Source: Hofstenia miamia | Lineage: Eukaryota; Xenacoelomorpha; Acoela; Hofsteniidae | Assembly (NCBI GenBank): GCA_900660155.1 | Contig: CABFPE010000614.1 | Span: forward strand, 204,206 to 268,205 | Reading direction: 5' to 3' | DNA length: 64,000 nt | Part shown: positions 22,356 to 32,767 of the stretch, piece after piece | How the letters are laid out: every line of letters begins with the position of its first letter | Position numbering within the stretch: position 1 is the first letter of the stretch | Notes under the pieces: generated by a model | The model's database searches: none | What the model saw: only the letters and a program-made list of their open reading frames with translations | What the model was told of the DNA's origin: nothing | Position numbers and translations under genes: made by a program

Positions 22356-24441
22356 AATGGAGAACCCTGAGTCTGTTTGGCCCACAATCAATATCCACAG
22401 CCCTACATCTCAATACTCTAGATCTGTCAAAAGGCTTCTCATGGAGCTATGCATAACCTACACTTTGCAAGATTGTCAGAATTTTGCTGAACACTTATTT
22501 TCAGAGTAGTTCATGCCACCCATTCAGTCCCATGGAGCCACTTGGGTCTTGTCCATTTTTCTAACCCAAGATCCACACATCCATCTGCCTCTTGAACAAA
22601 ATGCCTGAGAGTGCCTTGCCAAGAAATGCATGCATGAGCTGGCCATTTGTCCCACCTCATGGAAGATTAAGAACTGATTGCTCTATTCATGCTCACCTCT
22701 GTCTTCATGTGGAAAGACCAAAAAGCAATGGAAAGATTTGAGAAGTTTTATGCTCACCTTATTGGTGCTAGTAGTCTATTGGGGGCGCCTTCTGCCTCAG
22801 ATGATTGTCAACCACTTAGGTGTCACCTTTGCTTACCTCAACATTTTCTCAAAAACCCTTTGCAAGTATATGTGGGGAGTCATGTCTGAAACAAAATTCC
22901 CATCTCTTGAGTTCAACAATGCACTGCTCTGCACAAACCACCTGATCTGCTGTGACCCTGGGTCAACACAGTGATTCTTGGAATTAGTGGCCCATTATGA
23001 TGTACATACTAAGATGGAAATTCTGTTTAACTTAGAGATGATGAACTACCCTCAGTGTAGGTATAGTAAGCTATCAGAGATGTGGAGACAAGCTGCTAAA
23101 GATGACATGATTATACCAATCACAGTCATTGAGCATTGTGCTCACCTGAACATTTCTATCATGAGGAGGAACTGTTAGTGTCATCTGCAACCAAAATATT
23201 GCTCAGTAGTAAGGTGCTCCTCAAAGCCATCATCATGCAAAAGTTTTCTGGAGTTGCGAGCTCTCCCATACCTCTGCCAGCATGGTCTATCACAGAAGAT
23301 GAACAAATCTTAACCATCAAGCACCATCCAGATGAGTTTGCAAAAAACTCTCTATAGTCAACCATGTCATCAAGCAAAATTTAGATAATGATGTATTGGG
23401 CTTAATGAAATGGTGCCTAACTGAGATGTTTACCAAAGAGGAGATAGTACTTCTAAAATCACCTGGGCAACAAATAGTCTTGGGCATAGAATGTACCATG
23501 TCCTGCCTTTGAATCTCCAACTCACAGATCATGGGCTCCACAGCAAGTTTTGGGATTCTATTAAGGATGCTAAGATAAATTATCCTGTTACTATTGGGAC
23601 TGCCACATTAAGAGAAAAAGTAATGCTGGACAATGTTGAGGATCATGCAGATAAACACAACTTGCTATGTATCCCTCCACTGTGTATAATTACCTAACTC
23701 ATCTTGCCATCATGGTGCATCAAGAAGGGGCAATGGAAAGTCTCTGCTCACCTCTCTGACTCCATTAATTACATCTCCACTGTGGCCAAGATTAACAAAG
23801 CAATGCAGACATGGGAGTATAAGGATACCAGCAACACCCTACTCAAGGGTGGGAACCCAGAGCACATGTACATTGATGGTAAGCTCACAATTAAAGACAT
23901 TTTTCAAAAAGGACAACCAATCTCCACTCAGTTAATGAAAGTTCACAACAAGATCACAATGCTAGACCCCTGTGTTCTCATTTTATTTCAGGCATCCAGT
24001 GATTTGATGTGGATCAATAATGTTGAGACCCTCACCTGATACTACAACATTATGAAGCACATCAAGATTATCACCATGCTATGAGCAGAGGTCACAGATC
24101 CCAAAGAGATGATGTTACAGCAGGTCAATGAATACTGCTCTCTGTTTATGGATCACACAACATGCATGGGATCACTAAGAGAGGTCTTCATCAACTTCTA
24201 TCCAAGCAACCAGATTAGCCCTGAAGATGCCCATACCTCAGACATGGATGTGCTCATGACTCTCATGATAGTGCTGAAAGGCCTTTGCCTTTACAAGAGG
24301 TTTTATGATACTTTTACACAGAGGCTTAACAACTTAAGGAAGAACTGTCCAATCAGTGCCCATTTATTTGAAATTGAGTTCTTCCACTTGAGGAGTGAAG
24401 AAGTTACACAGAGGGAGACTCTTATGCAGATTACCTGGTGA
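22356..24441 (+). pseudogene. Element B extra 3' reading region, family unknown
   Basis: About 2.1 kb between the family's shared 3' region and the 3' LTR is coding-like: open segments at 22678-22974, 22978-23178, 23704-24039 and 24109-24441 lie almost end to end. It begins with an ATG-led stretch near 22356 (MENPESVW) and ends with QITW just before the LTR. I recognise no domain. It is mostly polar and helical-looking, with no clear signal peptide or membrane anchor, so it does not look like an envelope. Element A has no counterpart. It is broken. Confidence 0.55.
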
Positions 24442-24473
24442 CCTAGATATGCTGAAGTTAAGTTGAACTTATT

Positions 24474-25393
24474 ATTTTTGGCACTCTCAAATGGTGTTGC
24501 ATCTTTTTGATGTTTTGATTCCTTGATTCACTGCTACCTATTTGTATCAATTTCTTTTAATCAATTTGGAATTTTGAGTGTAGTTATTTCAATAGTGTTA
24601 GTATTTGTCCCCTCAATTTGAATTACATGTGATTGCTCATTTTAACTTTCCAAGGGAAACTGTGCTTTGAATTTGTAAACAAGTCAGGTAATAAGTTACA
24701 GATTTTTGTAATAAATATCTGAGTCACTGTAGCAAAGTACACAATAAAGTCAGCTTCCTTCTACTGCATTTGGTCTTTTCAATTATTTATCTATTAACCC
24801 CCTTTAGATTCATCAATTAAAGATTTGTTAATGATAACTGTTGTTTAAGATCCAGTGACAATTCAGGAGGAAACTGCACTGGGTCTGGGGCAACAAATAG
24901 CTCCTTAATGGTGACAGCCCAAATCATGGCTGCTTTAGGTTATGGTTATGTGTAGGGAATAACATCTTTTATTTGATCTGTTCATACATTCACTAAATAA
25001 TTTACACCTTGCAAATATACTATGCTATTGGTGATCATAAATGCACAGCAATTATGTGCCTGTTATTTACTATTTATTTACATGAGCTGAGATAAGAGAA
25101 CTCTGAGATAAATTGTTTATTGAGCTAGAAATTAATACTTGAGACACACAATTAGCACCTTGGTGAGTAAGGATGGCTTCAAAGATTTGGCTTCAGTATG
25201 ATGCAGTGTGATTTGGTCACTGTTGGAGTTCTTTTTGGAATGGAATTGTTTTATTTGACAGGCAAAAATCAGTGAACCAGCAATGTATGTTTTCTGTTGG
25301 AATGTAGGTCACTCTCTGCTATGGTAGACTTTGCAACCTTTGATCTAAACTCTTGAGTTACCCAATACCACTAGAGTAGCCAGAGCTCCCCCA
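24474..25393 (+). repeat. Element B 3' LTR
   Basis: This block matches the 5' LTR from about 24661 onward and matches the start region of element A's LTR before that (for example ACATGTGATTGCT, shared with A's minus strand). It ends at the GAGCTCCCCC position; the family's final TCTACA is not seen. Clear divergence from the 5' LTR points to old age. Confidence 0.75.
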
Positions 25394-28300
25394 ACTAAGT
25401 GCTTAGTAAAATAACCTAAACTCAGTGTGTTTTTCATCTGATGAAATTTCAGTGAAAATGTTAATAAGAATTTTAATAATAAATAACAAGCAGTACAACA
25501 GCCCTAGCAATACACCTAACCTAAATTAAAGAAAACCAAACCAGCCAAGTCATACCACATCTGTGTGCTATTTAACTACACGTTTGGAAAATTAGAAACA
25601 AATAATATTTAAATAAAAGATAAGTCAAAAAATAAAAAGTGAAAATGAATTTACTGAGAAGAAACTGAAGAGAAAATAAATGAACAATTCACAGATATTT
25701 ATACAAATGAAAACCAGTATTGTAATCAAAACATATCACATGAAAATATGAACAAATAGCTGACATGTACAAATGAATTGTCTGCTAGAGTTTTATTGTG
25801 CAGTTAAATTTGCAGAAATTCAAACTAAAATGCATAGTATTGTTGTCATAATATCAAAATTACAATTGAAATGAATTTGAAATAATAATATTGAAATTGA
25901 AATAAATGAAAAATTAAGAATGCAATATTGATGAAAGTCTTTATGCTACACTATTTTTTAAATGTTTGGCTTACTTAATGTTTTACAAAACTAAGAGAGG
26001 GTGTTTGTCATTTCTAAGTATATCATTGTTGGCAAAAAATACCAACCCTAAGAGAGAGTCTCATTTATATATGGTTTCTTGACTGCACTTTAGGACACAA
26101 GAAGGTTTACTGTTTGTGTTTGGGAAAAGAGAGCTTACATATAAATGTACTGATTTAAGTAACACTAACATAAATCTTTTTTGGGTTGTCCAAAAAAGAT
26201 TTCAAATTGTGAACAATGAAGATTTCAACAGCTTTAACTTAATGTTCATTTAGTAAATTGCTGTATTAGAATTAGAGAACAACATTAGTTATTATGCACT
26301 TATTGCATACATTGTATTTTGCACAATTAATTATAATGACTATCCCTACATGTAAAATAATGCATTTTTAGATAAAAGAAAACTAGATATTTTATAACTT
26401 CAGTTTGCAAGTACATGTAAAGGTGGAATTGCATTCTATACTTTAATGGAAAAACTCCTATATTTATCAGTTTAACCTATTGTAGTAATTTTCTAGATCC
26501 TTGTTGGAAGCAACCCTTCTTGACACTAGGAATCAGGAAGTAACAAAGATCTTGATTGGCTGAAGAATTTATTTACACTTAGCAAACTTAAAAACACAAG
26601 ATTGATCATGTAAAAGTAGATTATAACTTACATACTAATGAACAAAGCACTAATGAACTGTGTAAAGTTCCTCTAATATACTAAAATATAAGTAAAGTAT
26701 CAACATGCAAAATTAAGTAAGGAGTGTGCTTAGAAGCTAAAACATTTCCTTCATAAGTTTTCAGAGTAACCAAGAAGTGGATTACTCAAATAGTAAAAAA
26801 GTTGATTAAGGAAAAATTATAAATTAATTAGAAAAACCCACTGTTCCTATTACTTTTTTCAATTCTGTTTGCAACACACAAACCTGATGCATTTACACTT
26901 TATTTCAAACAGAAACTAATCTAGAAAAACTTATAACAGCATTTATGGTTGCATGTTGTAGAATTTTCACTTGGATCTAAATTTATTCATTTTGCCATTG
27001 CCTCTTCACCAAAAACATATAGAAATTAGTTTCATTTGCTAAAATTTGTATTTTTCAAATTATTAAAATATTTCAATAAAATTTATGAAAAAAAATTAAT
27101 ATTTTCAGGGATGATGTCACTAGGAATGACTGCCACTGCATATAAAATGATTTGAATTAGCTTTATCATGTAGTGTTGCTAAGTTTGTTCCATGCAAAGG
27201 ATGCTGATAATGTATGTGAATAAAAACTCCCAAAATTTACCATAAAGTCAATGATGCCTTAGTTAGCAACATCAATTGCAATGCTGGGAAATCAGGAGAA
27301 AAATATTGCTAATTCCAATTGCCTAAGTTACTAAACTTATATATATCTTGAAGAATATAACAAAGATAAAATATCATAGTGTAACTGAAACTTTATTCTA
27401 GTTGTATTGCTAAGCAAAAACACCAGGGAGTAATGTAGTACTTGTGGAAATGTAATTAAACAAAAGTATAAATATCAAATAAAATGCATACAACAAAATA
27501 ATGTAATTGGTAATAACTGAAATACCAAATAAATTTTAAGGAATAGTTAAAAGTAAACTATTTAATTTTCAAGCAGAAAAAGCAAAGAGGTCAAAATAGC
27601 TAATTTCTGGTACTTCTTCTTTACTTGTTTTTTTCTTTCTGCCTTTGCCACAAGTTTTATTTCTTTTTCCAAATTCAAAAATCAGGTTTATTTGAGATAA
27701 ATTTCAAATGAAAACCAACCTGTTGATAATTTTGTTTCAGCAATCAAGTAGGTTGCTCATTTAAATCTTCTGCTGGGGCAGAACTAAACTTATCTTGTCC
27801 TTGGCTATTTTTAAAACTTTAACAGATAGATTTCATTTATTACAAGTCTTAGTTGAAATAAACCTAATTCAACAAATCATTAATATTTAAACATTTTGGG
27901 AATGAATTCTGTAACTCTACAAACTTTTTAACCTTATTTATGAATTTTTTTAAGCAAAAATTTTTCCATTTAGAAAGTACCATGTTGTCTTACTACCAAA
28001 ACCCTAACTAACACTTATGGATCCCATGTACAGAACATAATTTAGTGAGTAGCTCTGGCTGTGTCTCACCTTTTTATGCAGCTTAAGCCCAATATTGATC
28101 ATGATAATCAGAGGAAATAGGTTAGAAACATTTGTTAGAATACAAGGCTCATCCAGCACCACCACATTACTGGCTTTGTTACACTGTCATACAGGCTTCT
28201 TATATGCAAATGCTTGAGCATACTCCCATTTTGTTAACCCAAATAGTAGTATTTTGAGTTAGACTGAAACCAATGGTAGTTGTGCAATTTGTATTGGTTC

Positions 28301-29883
28301 TGTCAACTTCACTCTAAAATTAAATCGATAAATCAATTTGCTAAAGCTTCTGTTTTCATTGTTTGGGCATAATAACACACAAAATAAAGAACTTGACATC
28401 AATAGCCATGAGACTGTGAGGTTTGCATGTTACTGTGAGTGCTTCTTCTTCATAAACCACTGTAAAAACCTATTAATGATTGACAGTACCTCATTATTTG
28501 GTGTAGAGTTACATTGATGACTGGCAGCTGTATCACTCATTGTTTCAGTTTCATCTAATTCGAAAACTTCAGTCACTGTGGCAATCCACTGAAGTTTCTA
28601 TGTGGGACTTCTTTACTAACTATATTTTCTAAGTTGACTTGTTTGATTATAAACCCAAGGGCAGGAGAAGTGAATATGGTCAGAATGAGTAAAAGATACT
28701 TTTCAGAGTAAATCTCTTCTTGAGACATTGGCTTCATTTTGAGTATGGTGATGATTCTATTGATGCTATCTTTTCTCATTACCATCTCTTGTGGGACAAG
28801 TCTTAAATATTTATAGTTTGAGTAAAATTTCAGCAGAACACCATTAATGAGAATATCCATTTCAAAAGTTGAGGGTTATCAATTCTATTCCAAATATATA
28901 TCATACTGAACTTAGTCCTCAAGTAAAGAATGTCAGTATTGAGTAATAGAAATGTAGTATTACAAATGGCACCTAAATAAAATTTTGATTATTATCAGAA
29001 ACTATGAGGCAAGCACAATGACATAGACCCATGTGATATACAATATGTATTGGCAACATCTTAGCAAGAACTGAGTCACTCTACTTTAAATGTATAAAGA
29101 GTTCATTGAACTGAACTGTAGACCCTTTTGATTCAAGGGGCAAGGAGTGCTTAAGCACATTTGTTAACAGCTAAAGCAATCTCACAAAGTCTAGTGTGAA
29201 AAATACTCTCAAATTTTTTCCTATCCACTGGTAAATTCAGGTGTAGTACTTCAAATTGAACAAGTGAGTCAGTCAACAATTTAAATGATATTCAATTGAC
29301 CAGCATAAGCTTTTGATGGCTAAGGATATATAATTTGAAATTGATTGGTAGTATTTTTAAATCTGACAAAATTTAATATCTGCATTTCATTATTATATAA
29401 CTTGCAAACCTAAATTCAACAACCTCAATTTGGATCAATATTGCAGTTCATGCTGGTAAATTCACTTTATCTCTTTTCCAAGTGTGTACCAAATTTATGA
29501 AAGTATAAAAAATAAATACTGATACTATCCAAAGTATAGAGGAAGTTCTTAATACATGCCAATTTTAAAATACATGAGCAAGTGTCAAGTCATTTGGCAG
29601 GCTGTATGAAGTTCTTTTGTGGGCTGCATACAGCCCATGGACCATAGATTAATCACCTCTGCTATAGAAGGATCTTCAATGTTCATTGTTCTAGATGGAT
29701 GAGATAAAAGCTGAAAGCCACCTGAATACCACAATGGTGCTTGATCTAAGCAGAATATATTTTTGTACATCCTCTAAGGTCTAAGATAAATTATACAAAT
29801 TTCTAACTAGTAAGTTATCTGTAATGCAATTCAAAATTGAAATGCCATAGAACACTTCACATGTGCCACCTTGAACTCATTAT
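25394..29883. other. AT-rich, CpG-poor stretch without a supported gene
   Basis: About 4.5 kb with very few CpGs, no repeat shared with the rest of the window and no recognised domain. The only longer frame is at 28573-28860 on the minus strand, listed separately. It may be intron or intergenic DNA. Confidence 0.6.
28573..28860 (-). CDS. Unrecognised 95-codon open frame
   Basis: I do not recognise this frame. It starts with ATG and has a varied, protein-like composition, with a hydrophobic middle (YLLLILTIFTSPALGFIIKQ) flanked by charged stretches (RKDSINRIITILKMK). Such a frame is longer than expected in DNA this AT-rich. No splice sites, promoter or neighbour support it as a gene. It could be a remnant of a transposable element or of a host gene. 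A further open stretch continues below it in another frame (28570 to about 28420). Confidence 0.25.
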   Translation of the reverse strand: MDILINGVLLKFYSNYKYLRLVPQEMVMRKDSINRIITILKMKPMSQEEIYSEKYLLLILTIFTSPALGFIIKQVNLENIVSKEVPHRNFSGLPQ

Positions 29884-30776
29884 TGTAGAATCACTGAGTT
29901 AAAACTAGAGAGAGCTATACCAAAGGAATATTATCAATGCAGAAGGTTGCTGAGGTGAACATATACCAGAGTAACAGTGATTCTAGCAGAACCAACAAAT
30001 AAGCAAAAAAATTGGTAGTTTATCTTTGTAATTAGTAACTGTTTAGATCTCCAAGAGAAAGAAACAAACATCCAAAATATCTAATTCCATGGCATCATAC
30101 CAAAACAATGTCTATAGCTAAAGGTTTAGAAAGTTGTTTGTGCAGTGTTCCCATAGATGTCTTGCATTATATTATATATTATCTAGCTCAATTAAATGTC
30201 TCAGTTGTTGTCTTATGTCTCAGCTGATAGATAAATAGTATGTAATTGCCATGCATACATGTTTGCCAATAGCATAATTTAAACACAGTGTAATTTGTAA
30301 GGTGATTGTACATGTTTAATTTGAAAGCCAACTTTTTAAAACCCATTTGTAGAAATATCTTTAACCTAATTCAGATCTCAGATTTGGGAACTAATAGCAG
30401 CTATTCATTCCCAAATTGTTGCCAAGATAACCTAGCTTCTTATCATTATGAAAAAATACTTAAGTAAATGATCAGAGAAAATAACATGTTTGAGTGAAAC
30501 AATGTTTATTAGCCTTTTGCACAGGCTCAATCAATATTTTCCTGCACTTTGTTTACACTTTTCAAAATCAAATTCCCTTACAAATTAATTGAGTAATAAC
30601 ATGTTCTATATAAATGAGGGAACAACAATTAGTAGCACTATGCTACACTTGAAAATAGATGTCACTGCAAAGATTACATTATTGCATAAAAAAATAGAGA
30701 AAATTAATATAAAAATCAAACTAAATTAATAAAATGGAATAATTAAATCATGGGGGTGTCCCTGAGTGACTCTACA
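29884..30776 (-). mobile_element. Solo LTR of the element A/B family
   Basis: This 893-bp block starts TGTAGAGTCACTCAGGG on the minus strand (30776) and ends in GATTCTACA (29884). The 4-bp flanks are TTAT on both sides (29880-29883 and 30777-30780), a target-site duplication. No internal sequence is present, so it is a solo LTR left by LTR-LTR recombination. CpG is almost absent. Confidence 0.88.
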
Positions 30777-30979
30777 TTATGAATTAGCATGGATTATAGT
30801 CTACAGTTGTAATTTTGTAAACTATGAATAACAATATTTCTTGAATGCAGAGTATAACAGACACATTTTCCAGCTAATTTTAGCTTAGAAAATCTATATT
30901 TTTTATGTGTAGCTATTTTAAATGTTAAAGGCATCTACATTGAAGGGGTGCTATCTGCAAAAGAGTGTATTGTAGCATC

Positions 30980-31729
30980 NNNNNNNNNNNNNNNNNNNNN
31001 NNNNNNNNNNNNNNNNNNNNNNNNNNNNNNNNNNNNNNNNNNNNNNNNNNNNNNNNNNNNNNNNNNNNNNNNNNNNNNNNNNNNNNNNNNNNNNNNNNNN
31101 NNNNNNNNNNNNNNNNNNNNNNNNNNNNNNNNNNNNNNNNNNNNNNNNNNNNNNNNNNNNNNNNNNNNNNNNNNNNNNNNNNNNNNNNNNNNNNNNNNNN
31201 NNNNNNNNNNNNNNNNNNNNNNNNNNNNNNNNNNNNNNNNNNNNNNNNNNNNNNNNNNNNNNNNNNNNNNNNNNNNNNNNNNNNNNNNNNNNNNNNNNNN
31301 NNNNNNNNNNNNNNNNNNNNNNNNNNNNNNNNNNNNNNNNNNNNNNNNNNNNNNNNNNNNNNNNNNNNNNNNNNNNNNNNNNNNNNNNNNNNNNNNNNNN
31401 NNNNNNNNNNNNNNNNNNNNNNNNNNNNNNNNNNNNNNNNNNNNNNNNNNNNNNNNNNNNNNNNNNNNNNNNNNNNNNNNNNNNNNNNNNNNNNNNNNNN
31501 NNNNNNNNNNNNNNNNNNNNNNNNNNNNNNNNNNNNNNNNNNNNNNNNNNNNNNNNNNNNNNNNNNNNNNNNNNNNNNNNNNNNNNNNNNNNNNNNNNNN
31601 NNNNNNNNNNNNNNNNNNNNNNNNNNNNNNNNNNNNNNNNNNNNNNNNNNNNNNNNNNNNNNNNNNNNNNNNNNNNNNNNNNNNNNNNNNNNNNNNNNNN
31701 NNNNNNNNNNNNNNNNNNNNNNNNNNNNN
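30980..31729. other. Assembly gap of 750 N
   Basis: The gap lies inside the first LTR of the TRIM array, as expected when an assembler cannot resolve tandem copies. The true number of units is unknown. Confidence 0.98.
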
Positions 31730-31807
31730 GAAAGCATTTTGTAAATAGAAATAGTTTGAACTGTATTCTCTTTGAGTTTGCTAGAATCACACCCCAGTGA
31801 TTCTACA

Positions 31808-32186
31808 TGGCAACCATGACAGGACCCTGATGTGATGCAGAACATTCTAATGCCTCTCTGCAAGATTAACGCAATTGATAGGGGTCAGACAATCCTACGC
31901 CTTAGTTTTTGCATGTTTGAGCGAGGAGCTTGTAATGATGCTGCAAAGAAGATGGTTTTTAGTTTGCTGTTCTCAGTCATTGCTGGCCACAATTGGTGAT
32001 GGACATGGTTTCAATGGTTAAATCTAATGCCTCTCCACAAGATTAACACAATCAATAGGGGTCAGACAATCCTACGCCTTAGTTTTTGTATGTTTGAGTG
32101 AAGAGCTGTCGAATGGATCCTTTTGGGCCAAATCCTCCGCCAATGGGCACACAATTAAAGGGGTCCAGTCTGCAAAAGAGTGGTAT
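31808..32186 (+). repeat. TRIM internal region with its own inner duplication
   Basis: The stretch GGGGTCAGACAATCCTACGC occurs twice within this unit (near 31881 and 32060), each within a longer shared block starting at TAATGCCTCTC. The other unit (32377-32577) has it once. The inner duplication explains the difference in length. Confidence 0.8.
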
Positions 32187-32767
32187 TGTAGCATCGCTGG
32201 TAGTTGTTACTATTTATCGGCCAGACCTCACGCTTTTCTTGTTAGTGACTGGTAGTTGAAATATTTGTACATATTGTAAATATTGTATATATAAAGCCGA
32301 AAGCATTTTGTAAATAGAAATAGTTTGAACTGTATTCTCTTTGAGTTCGCTAGAATCACACCCCAGTGATTCTACATGGCGACAGTGACAGGACCCTGAT
32401 GTGATGCAGAACATTCTAATGCCTCTCCGCAAGATTAACGCAATTGATAGGGGTCAGACAATCCTACGCCTTAGTTTTTGCATGTTTGAGTGAAGAGCTG
32501 TCGAATGGATCCTTTTGGGCCAAATCCTCCACCATTGGGCACACAAGAAAAGTCACCGAGTCTGGCCTGGGGCGGCGTGTAGCATCGCTGGTAGTTGTTA
32601 CTATTTATTGGCCAGACCTAGTGCTTTTCTTGTTAGTGACTGGTAGTTGAAATATTTGTACATATTGTAAATATTGTATATATAAAGCTGAAAGCATTTT
32701 GTAAATAGAAATAGTTTGAACTGTATTCTCTTTGAGTTCGCCAGAATCACACCCCAGTGATTCTACA

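Larger units (their letters stand above)
14628..25393 (+). mobile_element. Element B: Ty3/Gypsy-type LTR element, plus strand
   Basis: The 5' LTR is 14628-15394 and the 3' LTR about 24474-25393. Between them run leader, gag, zinc knuckle, protease, RT, RNase H, integrase, the family's 3' region and an additional long reading region (about 22356-24441). Pol is closely related to element A, which lies in the opposite orientation just upstream. At about 10.8 kb it is longer than A because of the extra 3' region. It is broken in many places, and its two LTRs differ clearly, so it is old. Confidence 0.85.
30971..32767 (+). mobile_element. Tandem array of TRIM-type short LTR elements
   Basis: Three LTRs share one sequence: LTR1 (start at 30971, body in the gap, end at 31807), LTR2 32187-32376 and LTR3 32578-32767, the last two 190 bp each. 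Each starts TGTAGCATCGCTGG and ends CCCAGTGATTCTACA. LTR1 and LTR2 are followed by TGGCgACagTGACAGGACC-type primer sites (31808, 32377). The internal parts are only about 380 and 200 bp, with no coding capacity. A G-rich tract (GGCCTGGGGCGGCG) precedes LTR3. Short LTRs, primer site, purine tract and no genes define a TRIM (terminal-repeat retrotransposon in miniature). Confidence 0.85.

Noticed and set aside
30925-31863. Long open frames of 259-312 codons across 30.9-31.9 kb on both strands
   Set aside because: They consist almost wholly of the 750-N gap and carry no sequence evidence.
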